DNA of 41,666 nt, taken from positions 1-41,666 of the forward strand of contig VGXX01000008.1 of assembly GCA_016873155.1 (NCBI GenBank), read 5' to 3'. This DNA comes from Planctomycetota bacterium (GTDB lineage Bacteria; Planctomycetota; Brocadiia; Brocadiales; Brocadiaceae). This document shows, piece by piece, positions 26,015 through 34,564 of this stretch; the stretch's first letter is position 1; each line of letters begins with the position of its first letter. A program made the translations under genes and the position numbers. The notes under the pieces were generated by a model. It was given only the letters and a program-made list of their open reading frames with translations, searched no databases and had not been told where the DNA came from.

Positions 26015-27319
26015 GTGAAAATTTGCTGCATCGGCTGCGGTTACGTTGGTCTTGTCGCTGCCACATGTTTGGCAGACATGGGGAATGATGTCATCAGTGT
26101 AGACATCGATAAAAACAAGATAAATAATCTTAAAAAGGGAATTATACCCATCTATGAACCGGGGTTAAAAGACATGTTGGATAGGAATGCAAGAGAAAAT
26201 AGAATTATCTTCTCTACAAACATTAAAGACGGCATTCAAAAATCAGAGGTTATTTTTATTGCTGTAGGAACGCCTCCTGACAGGAATAATTGTGCAGATG
26301 TTTCTGCTATTACATCCGTTGCTGAAAATATTGGGCGTTACATGAACGGGTACAAGGTTATCGTAAACAAGAGCACTGCGCCAGTAGGAACTTTAGAGAA
26401 AATTGGAAAGGTGATAGAATCCGCACAGAACAAGCCTATTAAATACGATCTGGTTTCAAATCCGGAATTTATGAGAGAAGGTGAGGCTATTAAGGATTTC
26501 TCAAATCCCGATAGGATCGTAATCGGTGTGCAAAGTGAAAAGGCAAAGCGCATAATGACATCCATCTACAGCGGCATCTCCAGAACAGATAAGCCGATTA
26601 TGTTTACCGACCTTCGCAGCGCCGAGTTAATCAAATATGCCAGTAATGCGATGCTTGCCACAAGGATATCTTTTATGAATGAAATGGCGCAATTATGTGA
26701 ACATGTAGGAGGCGACATTAAAGCCATCGCACAGGGAATGGGGCTGGACTCACGAATCGGACCGCGATTTCTCCAGGCAGGCATCGGGTACGGAGGTTCT
26801 TGTTTCCCCAAAGATGTTAAGGCACTTGCTCAAATTATGAAACTAAACGGGATAGAACCCAGGATATTAACCGCAGTAGATGAAGTAAATGAACGACAAA
26901 AGGGTTCCCTCATTCACAAAATCAAGAAGCTGGTACCTCATTTGAAAGGTAAGAGTATTGCTATCTGGGGATTGGCTTTTAAACCGAAAACAGACGATAT
27001 GAGAGAGGCGCCGTCCATCACGATTATTCGGCAATTACAGGAATTAGGGGTAAAAATTAAGGCTTTTGATCCAGAGGCGCAACAAAACGCAAGGAAGATT
27101 TTTAAAAACATAACATACCGCAATGACCCATATTCGGTACTGAAAGGGTGTGATGCCCTGGTTATTGTAACAGAATGGAATGAGTTTAGAGACCTTGAAC
27201 TTAAAAAAGTCAAACAATTATTAAAACATCCAAATGTAATCGACGGCAGGAACATATACGAACCACGCGAAATGAAAAAACTGGGTTTTAACTATATATG
27301 TGTGGGTCGAAAATATTAA
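26015..27319 (+). CDS. ugd: UDP-glucose 6-dehydrogenase
   Basis: The enzyme oxidises UDP-glucose to UDP-glucuronate with two NAD+, supplying precursors for polysaccharide and glycan synthesis. The N-terminal Rossmann motif CCIGCGYVGLVAATCLADMG and the catalytic Cys263 in GYGGSCFPKDVKAL are intact, as is the C-terminal domain with KTDDMREAPS. Length 434 is normal for the family. The start is GTG with GAAGGGG upstream. GDP-mannose dehydrogenases share the fold, but the RDNEP-like and C-terminal motifs fit UDP-glucose dehydrogenase better. No other sugar-nucleotide gene is adjacent; the gene ends seven bases before a convergent methyltransferase gene. Confidence 0.92.
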   Translation: MKICCIGCGYVGLVAATCLADMGNDVISVDIDKNKINNLKKGIIPIYEPGLKDMLDRNARENRIIFSTNIKDGIQKSEVIFIAVGTPPDRNNCADVSAITSVAENIGRYMNGYKVIVNKSTAPVGTLEKIGKVIESAQNKPIKYDLVSNPEFMREGEAIKDFSNPDRIVIGVQSEKAKRIMTSIYSGISRTDKPIMFTDLRSAELIKYASNAMLATRISFMNEMAQLCEHVGGDIKAIAQGMGLDSRIGPRFLQAGIGYGGSCFPKDVKALAQIMKLNGIEPRILTAVDEVNERQKGSLIHKIKKLVPHLKGKSIAIWGLAFKPKTDDMREAPSITIIRQLQELGVKIKAFDPEAQQNARKIFKNITYRNDPYSVLKGCDALVIVTEWNEFRDLELKKVKQLLKHPNVIDGRNIYEPREMKKLGFNYICVGRKY

Positions 27320-27325
27320 TTCATT

Positions 27326-27949
27326 TTATTTCACAACCAGGGTGTTTTTACATTTTACCAACCGACACATATCCAAGAAATTGACTCGCCGTTCGCATGC
27401 TATTGAAAGATTTGCATTCCTCAGTAATTCGTCCAGGTCAAAGTGTTTTCCCAGACCCATCTTATCTCTGACCGGCGAAATAAATTCCTCGAACCGGGAG
27501 ATAACCCTATTGTTACAGCCTGTATAATTTAATATAAATATTTCTCCATCCTCTTTACACACCCTTTTTATTTCGTTTAAGGTTTTTAGCGGATCGGGCA
27601 CTACCGTGATGACATGCGCCGCAATGACCTTATCAAACGTATTGTCGGCAAAGGTCATGGATGATGCGTCCATATTATATAAATCTAAATTGAATAATCC
27701 GTAGTATTCCTTTTTTGCCTCGGCTTTATCCAGCATTTCCTGACTTATGTCTATGCCCGTTACATGAGCCTCTTTAGGATACAGAGGAAGCGATAATCCA
27801 GTCCCTACGCCGACTTCGAGTATTGTCTCGTTGGGTTTTACATCCATCATGTTAAAAGCAACATATCTTCCATGCTCAAAAATTTTTCCAAAAAAAGCAT
27901 CATAAATCCATGCGTAAAATGAATATACTTTTTTTATATGCTCGCTCAT
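27326..27949 (-). CDS. Class I SAM-dependent methyltransferase
   Basis: This 207-residue protein has a clear SAM-binding motif I (ILEVGVGTGLSLPLYP), an acidic loop (VTGIDISQEML) and motif II/III regions (FDKVIAAHVITVVPDPL). The pattern resembles UbiE/PmtA-type small-molecule or phospholipid methyltransferases; the N-terminus (YSFYAWIYDAFFGKIFEHGR) strongly recalls phosphatidylethanolamine N-methyltransferase PmtA. The substrate is not certain. It starts nine bases after the dacB stop, so both genes are probably in one transcript behind the degenerate receiver. Confidence 0.82.
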   Translation of the reverse strand: MSEHIKKVYSFYAWIYDAFFGKIFEHGRYVAFNMMDVKPNETILEVGVGTGLSLPLYPKEAHVTGIDISQEMLDKAEAKKEYYGLFNLDLYNMDASSMTFADNTFDKVIAAHVITVVPDPLKTLNEIKRVCKEDGEIFILNYTGCNNRVISRFEEFISPVRDKMGLGKHFDLDELLRNANLSIACERRVNFLDMCRLVKCKNTLVVK

Positions 27950-27958
27950 AAAGAAGTT

Positions 27959-29449
27959 TTAATTATAACAATCCACCAAGATTTGACAAATTTTATCCTG
28001 TATTTTTCTGATGACACCAAGGTCTTTAAAATTATTCATTAAAATTGAAAAAGCAAGTGTATCGCCATTTAAGGTATCGATATAACCAGAAAGTGCAGAC
28101 GTTTTTGCTATATAGCCGGTCTTTGCATGTATTTTATTTTTGTACCGAGAAGAAATCATCCGGTGACGTAATCCCCCATCAATTCCTGATACGGGCAAAG
28201 AATCATACAGCACATCTCTATATGGATGCTTGTTCATGTGCGCCAGGAGAGTCGTTATTATTCTAGGCGAAAGTTTATTGCCTTTTGACAAACCCGAACC
28301 ATCTTCAATGTGATATTCACCGGGAGCAAAACCCAATTTCCTCATAAACGCATGCAAGACCTCTATTCCCGCATTTGAGCTCCCTTTGCCTTTAATCTGC
28401 AAACCCAATGTTTTTAATATTTGTTCGGCATAAAAGTTCTGGCTATTTTTATTCATCACGAGGATGGTTTGTTTCATCGTAGAGACGGTCTCTGTTATTT
28501 TTTCCAAATCTGAATTGAATGAATCCGTTTCGTCAATTACTCTGGCACAACCCTCTACTATAGTCCCTTTCTTCTCTAGAATTTCTTTAAAGACCGTTGC
28601 CAGATAAAGGGCTGGATTATGTACATTCACCCAAGTTTTTTCAGGAGCTGCATTGATCCAAAACTTTCCCTTTATAAAGATTTGATTCGTTCCGGGTTTC
28701 CGATATATCGAGTACGCATGTTCTTTCTTTTTGGATGTGCTGACACATTTATTAATGATTGTAAAGTAGGAGGTACTGGGTTCTACCAAGACAGTTACAA
28801 TATTTCCTGGTTTTTTGCCAGAAATGAGCGTTATATCTACACAATTGTCATTAAAGGACAAACCGCAGCTTGGCGCACAATACCATGCAGATAATTGGTT
28901 TTCCGGCCAGTTAGGATTGGTATAGATACGATCAAAGACACTGTCATCTGCAATAATATCTCCTGTAACCTTACGAATACCTCTGCTTCTGATAGCGTTT
29001 GCCCACGACTCTGGAACAGCAGTAATGTTACCATTATAAAATCTGCCAGAAAGGTTAGGGTCGCCGCTTCCTCTGATAATAATATCTCCTTCAAGTTCAC
29101 CTGATGCCGTTATTACGCCATGTGCATCAACGCTTGTTCTATATTCGAAATCCGGACCTAAATATTCTATTGCGGCGGCTGTAGTAAGAAGTTTCATGTT
29201 TGAAGCAATACAGAATAAATCATTGTCCCGGTAACTAAACAAGGGCGTGTTTTTCTTGACGGATACAACACTAATGCCATACGAGACGTTTTTTAGGGAT
29301 GGATTTTCTAATAAAATTTGAATGCGGCTATCGAAATTGGCAGGGGTAGTTGCATTTGCCTCTAGAAGTTTCGTGAAAAATACACTGCAGATGAAAACAA
29401 GTATAAAAGTATTAAAATGTACTTTTAAGGTAAACTTGCAACAGTCCAT
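27959..29449 (-). CDS. dacB: D-alanyl-D-alanine carboxypeptidase/endopeptidase (PBP4 family, S13)
   Basis: The protein trims or cleaves peptidoglycan cross-links in the periplasm. A signal peptide is followed by the catalytic SxxK (S83-N-M-K86 in CIASNMKLLTT), the DGSGLSKGN segment that contains the SxN motif, and KTG at 443-445 (IHAKTGYI). The FNDNCVDI and GDIIADDSVFD segments are typical of PBP4. Length 496 fits. Its presence supports a peptidoglycan-containing wall, as shown for anammox planctomycetes. It lies 26 bases downstream of a degenerate receiver gene. Confidence 0.93.
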   Translation of the reverse strand: MDCCKFTLKVHFNTFILVFICSVFFTKLLEANATTPANFDSRIQILLENPSLKNVSYGISVVSVKKNTPLFSYRDNDLFCIASNMKLLTTAAAIEYLGPDFEYRTSVDAHGVITASGELEGDIIIRGSGDPNLSGRFYNGNITAVPESWANAIRSRGIRKVTGDIIADDSVFDRIYTNPNWPENQLSAWYCAPSCGLSFNDNCVDITLISGKKPGNIVTVLVEPSTSYFTIINKCVSTSKKKEHAYSIYRKPGTNQIFIKGKFWINAAPEKTWVNVHNPALYLATVFKEILEKKGTIVEGCARVIDETDSFNSDLEKITETVSTMKQTILVMNKNSQNFYAEQILKTLGLQIKGKGSSNAGIEVLHAFMRKLGFAPGEYHIEDGSGLSKGNKLSPRIITTLLAHMNKHPYRDVLYDSLPVSGIDGGLRHRMISSRYKNKIHAKTGYIAKTSALSGYIDTLNGDTLAFSILMNNFKDLGVIRKIQDKICQILVDCYN

Positions 29450-29475
29450 AATCTTGCTAAAAACGGGAATGAAAT

Positions 29476-29895
29476 TTATCTCTTACTTTTTGAGTATTTC
29501 TTAGTCTTTTTTGGTACAGCGGCGGCGAATCGTGCTTCTAATAGATTCCCGATTGTGCGCAAGACAAACACATGATCTAAAGGTTTTAAAATGAATATTT
29601 TTGCGCCTGCTTTAATAGAAGAGGATTCAACGCGCTTGGATTTTTGTTCACTGATCATTATTATTGGCATTTTTGCATTTAACTTTCTAATTTCATGTAA
29701 AATATCCCCCCCAGGCGACTCTTGCACCGAAGTGCTAACGATAGCAATGTCCATGCTTCTCTCCTGTAATATGGTTAAAGCCACCTGTTTATTAAGGGCA
29801 ACTTCTGTTTCATAACCATGCTGTTCAAACAAATCCCTTAAGGTATCAACTGTTTGCCGTTCATCCTCTACGATCAATATCCTTGCAGAAGGCAT
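29476..29895 (-). CDS. Stand-alone receiver lacking the phospho-acceptor Asp
   Basis: This 139-residue protein has the receiver fold: acidic pair E10-D11 in LIVEDERQ, the Ser/Thr switch region (IIMISEQ) and K104 in FILKPLD. At the phospho-acceptor position the segment reads DIAIVSTSVQ, so the expected Asp is Ser54. The C-terminus adds a Lys-rich tail (PKKTKKYSKSKR). It is probably not regulated by phosphorylation and may act as a protein- or nucleic-acid-binding module. A strong GGGGGA ribosome-binding site precedes the ATG. It is the first gene before dacB and the methyltransferase. Confidence 0.82.
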   Translation of the reverse strand: MPSARILIVEDERQTVDTLRDLFEQHGYETEVALNKQVALTILQERSMDIAIVSTSVQESPGGDILHEIRKLNAKMPIIMISEQKSKRVESSSIKAGAKIFILKPLDHVFVLRTIGNLLEARFAAAVPKKTKKYSKSKR

Positions 29896-30104
29896 ATTCC
29901 CCCTTTCATTTTCTTTAGCGATTTAGTATGCGCAAGGTATAACAGTATAAAAACGAGACTTTTACTGCCTTTCAGTCATAATAGAGAATGAAAACATATC
30001 CAACCTTCCACTCTTTAAAACGCCAAAAAAGAAATATGTTTCTGTGCAACTGTATCGTATTTTTTGTTTATGCTTTTTGTTTATGCTTTATAATAATTGT
30101 GAAA

Positions 30105-30542
30105 TTATCTCATTGCTCGTTGGATTTCCCTGTCAATGTCACGTTTTTTGATGTCTTCCCGCTTGTCAATTTTCGATTTTCCTCTAACAAGGGCAAGTTC
30201 CACTTTGACAATACCATCCTTAAAATATATTGATAAAGGAATCATCGTATATCCTTTTTGCTTTATCTTGCCGGCTATTTTGGCGATCTCTCTTTTGTGT
30301 AACAGGAGCTTCCTAACCCTCTTGGGCTCGTGGTTTTGCCTGTTTCCTTGTTTATATTGTCCAATGTGCATCTCATAAACAAATATTTCACCATTATTAA
30401 GGTGGGCAAAACTTTCATTAATACTTACATCCCTATTCCGTACTGATTTAACTTCTGTCCCTGTTAGTACAATACCTGCCTCAATCTTTTCGAGAATCTC
30501 ATATTGGAAATACGCTTTCCTATTCTTAGCAATGAATTCCAT
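30105..30542 (-). CDS. smpB: SsrA-binding protein SmpB
   Basis: SmpB binds tmRNA and brings it to stalled ribosomes for trans-translation. The 145-residue protein has the normal N-terminal KNRKAYFQYEILEKIEAGIV, the GTEVKSVR segment and the ribosome-proximal tail GKSKIDKREDIKKRDIDREI. Length and start (ATG at 30542) fit the family. No tmRNA gene was recognised in this window. About 285 bp separate it from the tRNA-Leu gene. Confidence 0.96.
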   Translation of the reverse strand: MEFIAKNRKAYFQYEILEKIEAGIVLTGTEVKSVRNRDVSINESFAHLNNGEIFVYEMHIGQYKQGNRQNHEPKRVRKLLLHKREIAKIAGKIKQKGYTMIPLSIYFKDGIVKVELALVRGKSKIDKREDIKKRDIDREIQRAMR

Positions 30543-30790
30543 TTATAGTAACCGAGTGAATACACAGTACATGAGAACCATCCTCTCCCTAAATATTCTT
30601 CACTTAGCCTCTGAATTGCCCCCCCTGTGGATATAAATTACATGTAAGAAGAAGCATATCTAAGTCTTTGCCATATTTTTATTTACTATGAGCGCCCTTC
30701 CCAAAGAATTATTGCCAAATAACCTAAAAAATATCTGAAAATCGTAACAGATTGTTAGCATTAATGCAAGGTCAATTTATTAAAATTCCA

Positions 30791-30819
30791 TTGACTTGAA
30801 CCTTTATATTCTATAAAAT
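30791..30819 (+). promoter_or_regulatory. Promoter of the tRNA-Leu gene
   Basis: TTGACT at 30791-30796 and TAAAAT at 30814-30819 are separated by 17 bases and lie just before the tRNA 5' end at 30828. Confidence 0.5.
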
Positions 30820-30827
30820 CTTTACAA

Positions 30828-30911
30828 GCCGAAGTGGCGGAATTGGCAGACGCGCTAGATTCAGGGTCTAGTCCCGGCAACGGGGTCAGGGTTCAAGTCC
30901 CTGCTTCGGCA
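30828..30911 (+). tRNA. tRNA-Leu (anticodon CAG)
   Basis: The acceptor stem GCCGAAG pairs with CTTCGGC, followed by discriminator A at 30911. The anticodon stem CTAGA/TCTAG encloses loop TTCAGGG, giving anticodon CAG at 30862-30864. A long variable arm (CCCGGCAACGGGG) shows a class II tRNA, and the T-arm reads CAGGG-TTCAAGT-CCCTG. The 3' CCA is not encoded. It ends three bases before the stop of the convergent cytochrome gene. Confidence 0.97.
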
Positions 30912-30913
30912 TT

Positions 30914-32230
30914 TTATCTTAATCTAATCTCCGTCTTTCTTCTGATTTCTGCTTCTTCCCGCAATTTTCTTGCTTCTTCTTTCATATCACTCAGATCATT
31001 TTGGAGCGCCGCCCATCCATATAAATGCGTATGATTAGGATTTGCATGATACGCCCCTTTCCAGGTAATTTTTGCACTGTATGTTAATTTGGAAAATAGA
31101 CGCTCAATCCTGGATTTGTTGCTATATGCCTGTTGATTCCCAAGTATAACGGCATGACCAAGTGATTGAATATTTATCTTCTTATTAATTGGGGGAATTA
31201 TCAGGTTGTCCCTTTCCAATCCGTTAATGATTTCCTCTGCTTCTCTAACAATCGTTTCCACATTTTTATGAATGGTGTCGGCCGTGGTTAATTTTTCTTT
31301 TGCAAAACGTGGAGAATGACATGCATTACATACCGACAACATAGCATTGCGCCTCTCGGCCAATCGAGATTCATCCGCTGCAATACCGTTTCTGTCAACA
31401 TAAGATAATTCGCCTCCCACTGGCCCATAGGCAAGCCCGAAACTTATATCATGAGTGCCCTGAGGCATATGACATGTAACACAGATTGGCGACCGTAACG
31501 ACCGAATGGACTCAGATTCTTTTAGTATACTGGACTGGCTCGCTGTATAAACAGCGCCATGCTTTGAAGAGATATATATCTCATAATGCGGTTGATCCGA
31601 CCCCATGTGGCATGTCATACAAGCCTCCGGGGTTTTTGCTTCGAGCGTATTAAAAGTATGTCGTGTATGACATGAATCGCACTTAAACTGTATGTTATGA
31701 CACTGTTCACAATTTGCCGTGCGGGTCTCTTTGGAAATCTCTATGTCTCTACCGCAATCCAGCATTCTCTTCCAACCAATGGAATGGCGACTCTTCATAA
31801 ATTCGTTGTATTGTTTCGTATGGCATTTTCCGCAGTTACCGGCAATAACCTGGCGATTGACCCTTTTATCCTCACAATTACTTCCACTGGTGTAGAGATA
31901 ATCTAGTTCCGATGCCTCCTTTACTGCAGGTTCCAACACAGAGGTTATATGACATGCCTCACATCCCACACCTTTTCTTGCATGCTTGCTCCCCTCCCAA
32001 TCGGCAATCCAACCGTGCGTCACACCACGGTCTTCGTGACATGTAATACACCTTAAAGATTCTTCTGTAATACCTCTTTCCTCTTTAACAGATACAGTCT
32101 CTTTTTCATGAGGAGTATTCACTGTTTTCCCTTGAGTAGCACAGCCTGTAAGCCAGATTAATTCAGCAAAAAGAGGTATGATAATAAGGAATTTTATCAA
32201 CTTATCGAAATATCTTGAAGGATATGGCAT
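30914..32230 (-). CDS. Octaheme c-type cytochrome, HAO-like, predicted lipoprotein
   Basis: Eight CxxCH motifs occur at residues 61, 90, 133, 174, 184, 204, 250 and 301. The segment ACMTCHMGSDQPHYEIYISS followed by KHGAVY is a hallmark of hydroxylamine oxidoreductase-like octaheme cytochromes. A lipobox LTGC (Cys30) suggests lipid anchoring. The C-terminal HANPNHTHLYGWA segment corresponds to the region where oxidative HAOs carry the Tyr that cross-links to heme 4; as I recall the alignment that Tyr is replaced here by His, favouring a reductive enzyme such as a nitrite reductase. Length 438 is shorter than the usual about 500-540. A GGGGGAA ribosome-binding site precedes the ATG. It would act outside the cytoplasm in nitrogen respiration. 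Confidence 0.88.
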   Translation of the reverse strand: MPYPSRYFDKLIKFLIIIPLFAELIWLTGCATQGKTVNTPHEKETVSVKEERGITEESLRCITCHEDRGVTHGWIADWEGSKHARKGVGCEACHITSVLEPAVKEASELDYLYTSGSNCEDKRVNRQVIAGNCGKCHTKQYNEFMKSRHSIGWKRMLDCGRDIEISKETRTANCEQCHNIQFKCDSCHTRHTFNTLEAKTPEACMTCHMGSDQPHYEIYISSKHGAVYTASQSSILKESESIRSLRSPICVTCHMPQGTHDISFGLAYGPVGGELSYVDRNGIAADESRLAERRNAMLSVCNACHSPRFAKEKLTTADTIHKNVETIVREAEEIINGLERDNLIIPPINKKINIQSLGHAVILGNQQAYSNKSRIERLFSKLTYSAKITWKGAYHANPNHTHLYGWAALQNDLSDMKEEARKLREEAEIRRKTEIRLR

Positions 32231-32311
32231 TGTTTTTCCCCCTGAATGGATATTGAATGTTTTCCCTTTGTCAGGTATTATACACTCAAAACTTTAAAAT
32301 AAAAGGCAGAT

Positions 32312-33163
32312 ATGAAAAATAAAGGCAGCAAGGCAACTATTATTTTGATCATTTGCAATACCTTTTTGTTTGGAATAAAGATCACAGCAGGTCTCATGTC
32401 CAAGAGTTTGGCCATTATCTCGGACGCTGTAAACTCGCTTACCGACATTGTCTCTTCTGTAATTATTTTCTTTGCTGTGAAAACCTCTTCAAAACAAGCA
32501 GACGAGGGACATCCCTTTGGTCACCATCGGGCAGAACCAATAGCAGGCTTAATTGTGGCTATTTTTGCTGGAATCTTGGGATTCGAAATACTTCACACCT
32601 CTATTTTTAAACTCATGGAAACGCACGAGCACAAGATTGGAATATATGCAATTGCAGTACTTTTGGTATCCATAGGTGTGAAAATTATCATGTCGTCCTA
32701 TTTTAAAAATGTAAGCCGCAAAATAAATAGCCCTGCTTTATTGGCAAGCTCCATCGACAGCAGGAACGACGTATATATATCTACTACCGCCCTTGCCGGA
32801 GTAATCTGTGGACTTTATGGTTATCCACAAATGGATGATATTGCTGCAATCCTCATCAGCTTTTGGATTATTTACTCAGGTTACAAAATCGGCGTTCAAA
32901 ATATTGATTACCTCATGGGCAAACAACCCGATTCCAGTATCATGGAAGAAATTAAAAAAAAGGCATGCGCTGTTTTTGGTGTTATTGGAATTCACGATGT
33001 CCGTGCACACTACGTAGGTAATTATATCCATGTTGAAATTCATATATCTATAGATCAAAATTTAACGATGACCCAGGCACATGATATTGGAAAAAATGTC
33101 CAAAGAGAGGTAGACGCCATTGAAGGCATTCACAAGACATTTGTGCATATTGATCCCATTTAA
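32312..33163 (+). CDS. Cation diffusion facilitator (CDF) transporter
   Basis: This 283-residue protein is typical of CDF metal exporters. Six transmembrane helices are expected, with the first metal site pattern in SDAVNSLTDIV and the conserved GHPFGHHRAEP loop. The second site lies in SSIDSRNDVYIS. The C-terminal cytoplasmic domain has VRAHYVGNYIHVEIHISID, which resembles the regulatory ferredoxin-like fold. It should export Zn2+, Fe2+, Mn2+ or Co2+ in exchange for protons; the metal cannot be fixed from sequence. It starts 81 bp from the divergent cytochrome gene, whose heme iron demand makes a link possible but unproven. Confidence 0.93.
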   Translation: MKNKGSKATIILIICNTFLFGIKITAGLMSKSLAIISDAVNSLTDIVSSVIIFFAVKTSSKQADEGHPFGHHRAEPIAGLIVAIFAGILGFEILHTSIFKLMETHEHKIGIYAIAVLLVSIGVKIIMSSYFKNVSRKINSPALLASSIDSRNDVYISTTALAGVICGLYGYPQMDDIAAILISFWIIYSGYKIGVQNIDYLMGKQPDSSIMEEIKKKACAVFGVIGIHDVRAHYVGNYIHVEIHISIDQNLTMTQAHDIGKNVQREVDAIEGIHKTFVHIDPI

Positions 33164-33490
33164 ATAGAATTATTGCATTAACCCTGTGGTTTGACTCTAT
33201 TTTTGGGAATCAATACAGACAGGCAATATGTGAAAAACAAACCCTGTTCATTACAGGTTATTCTCCAGTATAGCGCTACGTTAAATGCTTGACAGTGACG
33301 CTTTAATACATTAATATATGCAACATTTGTTTGTCTATAATCGGTGATATATTTGAAAGTTCTTTCGCAGTCCAATAACCACCTGCAGTAAAGATCTGTC
33401 TTTTACGCAATTTACAAGTAGAGACAGGTTTCAAACCTGTCTCTACTCAGTTATGAATATTATCACGATTACTTTTTTGCAAGACACTTA
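33164..33490. other. 327-bp intergenic region
   Basis: It contains one clear element, the 29-bp palindrome at 33418-33446. I see no convincing gene: the longest minus-strand frame (33178-33375, 65 residues) has no recognisable domain and no ribosome-binding site. No strong promoter pattern was found for the downstream receiver-HD-GYP gene. Confidence 0.6.
33418..33446. repeat. 29-bp perfect palindromic repeat (intergenic copy)
   Basis: Arms GTAGAGACAGGTTT and AAACCTGTCTCTAC flank a single central C. Part of the same element occurs inside the restriction-modification gene at 4992-5014. It resembles small dispersed palindromes known in other genomes, and in RNA form would be a strong hairpin. 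Confidence 0.85.
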
Positions 33491-34492
33491 ATGTTATCTC
33501 CGCAACTCATAGAAGAAAAAGAGCATAACCCGTTAATCCTTATCGTTGACGACATTGAAGCGCATGCAGAGCTTATGGAAGCTTTCCTGATAAGGGAGGG
33601 TTATAACGTTCAGGCTACCACGAATGCTCAAGAGGCAATTCGATTCACAAAAAACCTTTCTCCGGATTTAGCTATTCTGGATGTTATGATGCCCGGCATG
33701 AATGGCTATGATTTATGTAAAAGCCTGAAGTCGTTGTCAGGCAGGAAGTTTTTCCCCATCATTCTTCTAACCGGTTTAGACCAGCTTGAGAACAAAATAA
33801 CCGGTATCGAAGCCGGGGCTGATGACTTTTTTAGCAAGCCCTTCAACAGTATCGAACTCACAACAAAGATTCGTTCCCTCATCAAACTTAAAAGATTACA
33901 AGACGAGCTTGATCATTCAGAAGACATAATCCTTACACTTGCAGTTGCTATTGAAGCAAAAGATCCTTATACAAAAGGCCATTCAGAAAGGGTTAGCAAC
34001 CTCTCAAAAAAGCTTGCCATATTTATAGGACTTTCTGAAGCAGAATCAATTATTATCAAAAAGGCTGCTACACTGCATGATATCGGCAAGATAGGGTTAA
34101 AGGAAGACATACTTCACAAAAGAGGACCTCTTCAAAAAAGCGAGTTAGAGTTAATCAGGAGACATCCGACAATTGGTGAAGATATATGCAAACCTCTGCA
34201 TTCACTGAAGCAAATTCTTCCTGGTATAAGACATCACCACGAAAGATGGGACGGAAGGGGTTATCCGGACAGACTAAAAGGCGAAGATATACCCATTATC
34301 GCCAGAATCATAAGCGTTATAGATAGTTTTGACGTAATTGTTTCAGAACGGCCATACAGAAGAAGCTACAGTATAAGTGCGGCAATACATCTTATGAACA
34401 ATGAAAAGTTATCAGGCCAGTGGGACCCATGGCTCGTAGAGAAGTTCATCACGATGATGGAAAATGACACTTTGATTCATAAATGGGAATAA
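33491..34492 (+). CDS. Response regulator with HD-GYP cyclic di-GMP phosphodiesterase
   Basis: The receiver domain (about residues 14-130) has D20/D21, phospho-acceptor D64 in LAILDVMMPGMNG and a KPF Lys. The HD-GYP domain spans about 140-325, with HD in ATLHDIGKIG (196-202) and HHERWDGRGYP containing H249/H250 and the GYP signature. It should degrade c-di-GMP under phosphorylation control, opposing the GGDEF enzyme at 14464-15456. It lies 72 bp upstream of a hybrid histidine kinase on the same strand, a probable partner. ATG 33491 is used; no strong ribosome-binding site is obvious. Confidence 0.92.
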   Translation: MLSPQLIEEKEHNPLILIVDDIEAHAELMEAFLIREGYNVQATTNAQEAIRFTKNLSPDLAILDVMMPGMNGYDLCKSLKSLSGRKFFPIILLTGLDQLENKITGIEAGADDFFSKPFNSIELTTKIRSLIKLKRLQDELDHSEDIILTLAVAIEAKDPYTKGHSERVSNLSKKLAIFIGLSEAESIIIKKAATLHDIGKIGLKEDILHKRGPLQKSELELIRRHPTIGEDICKPLHSLKQILPGIRHHHERWDGRGYPDRLKGEDIPIIARIISVIDSFDVIVSERPYRRSYSISAAIHLMNNEKLSGQWDPWLVEKFITMMENDTLIHKWE

Positions 34493-34564
34493 ACATTTCA
34501 ATATTTTCTTTGCACGTCCCGAGTTTAAAGATAATTTCCCCAAAACATCAACAAAGGGTTTAGG

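Noticed and set aside
33178-33375. Minus-strand 65-residue open frame between the CDF and HD-GYP genes
   Set aside because: No domain, no ribosome-binding site and no neighbour link; likely chance.
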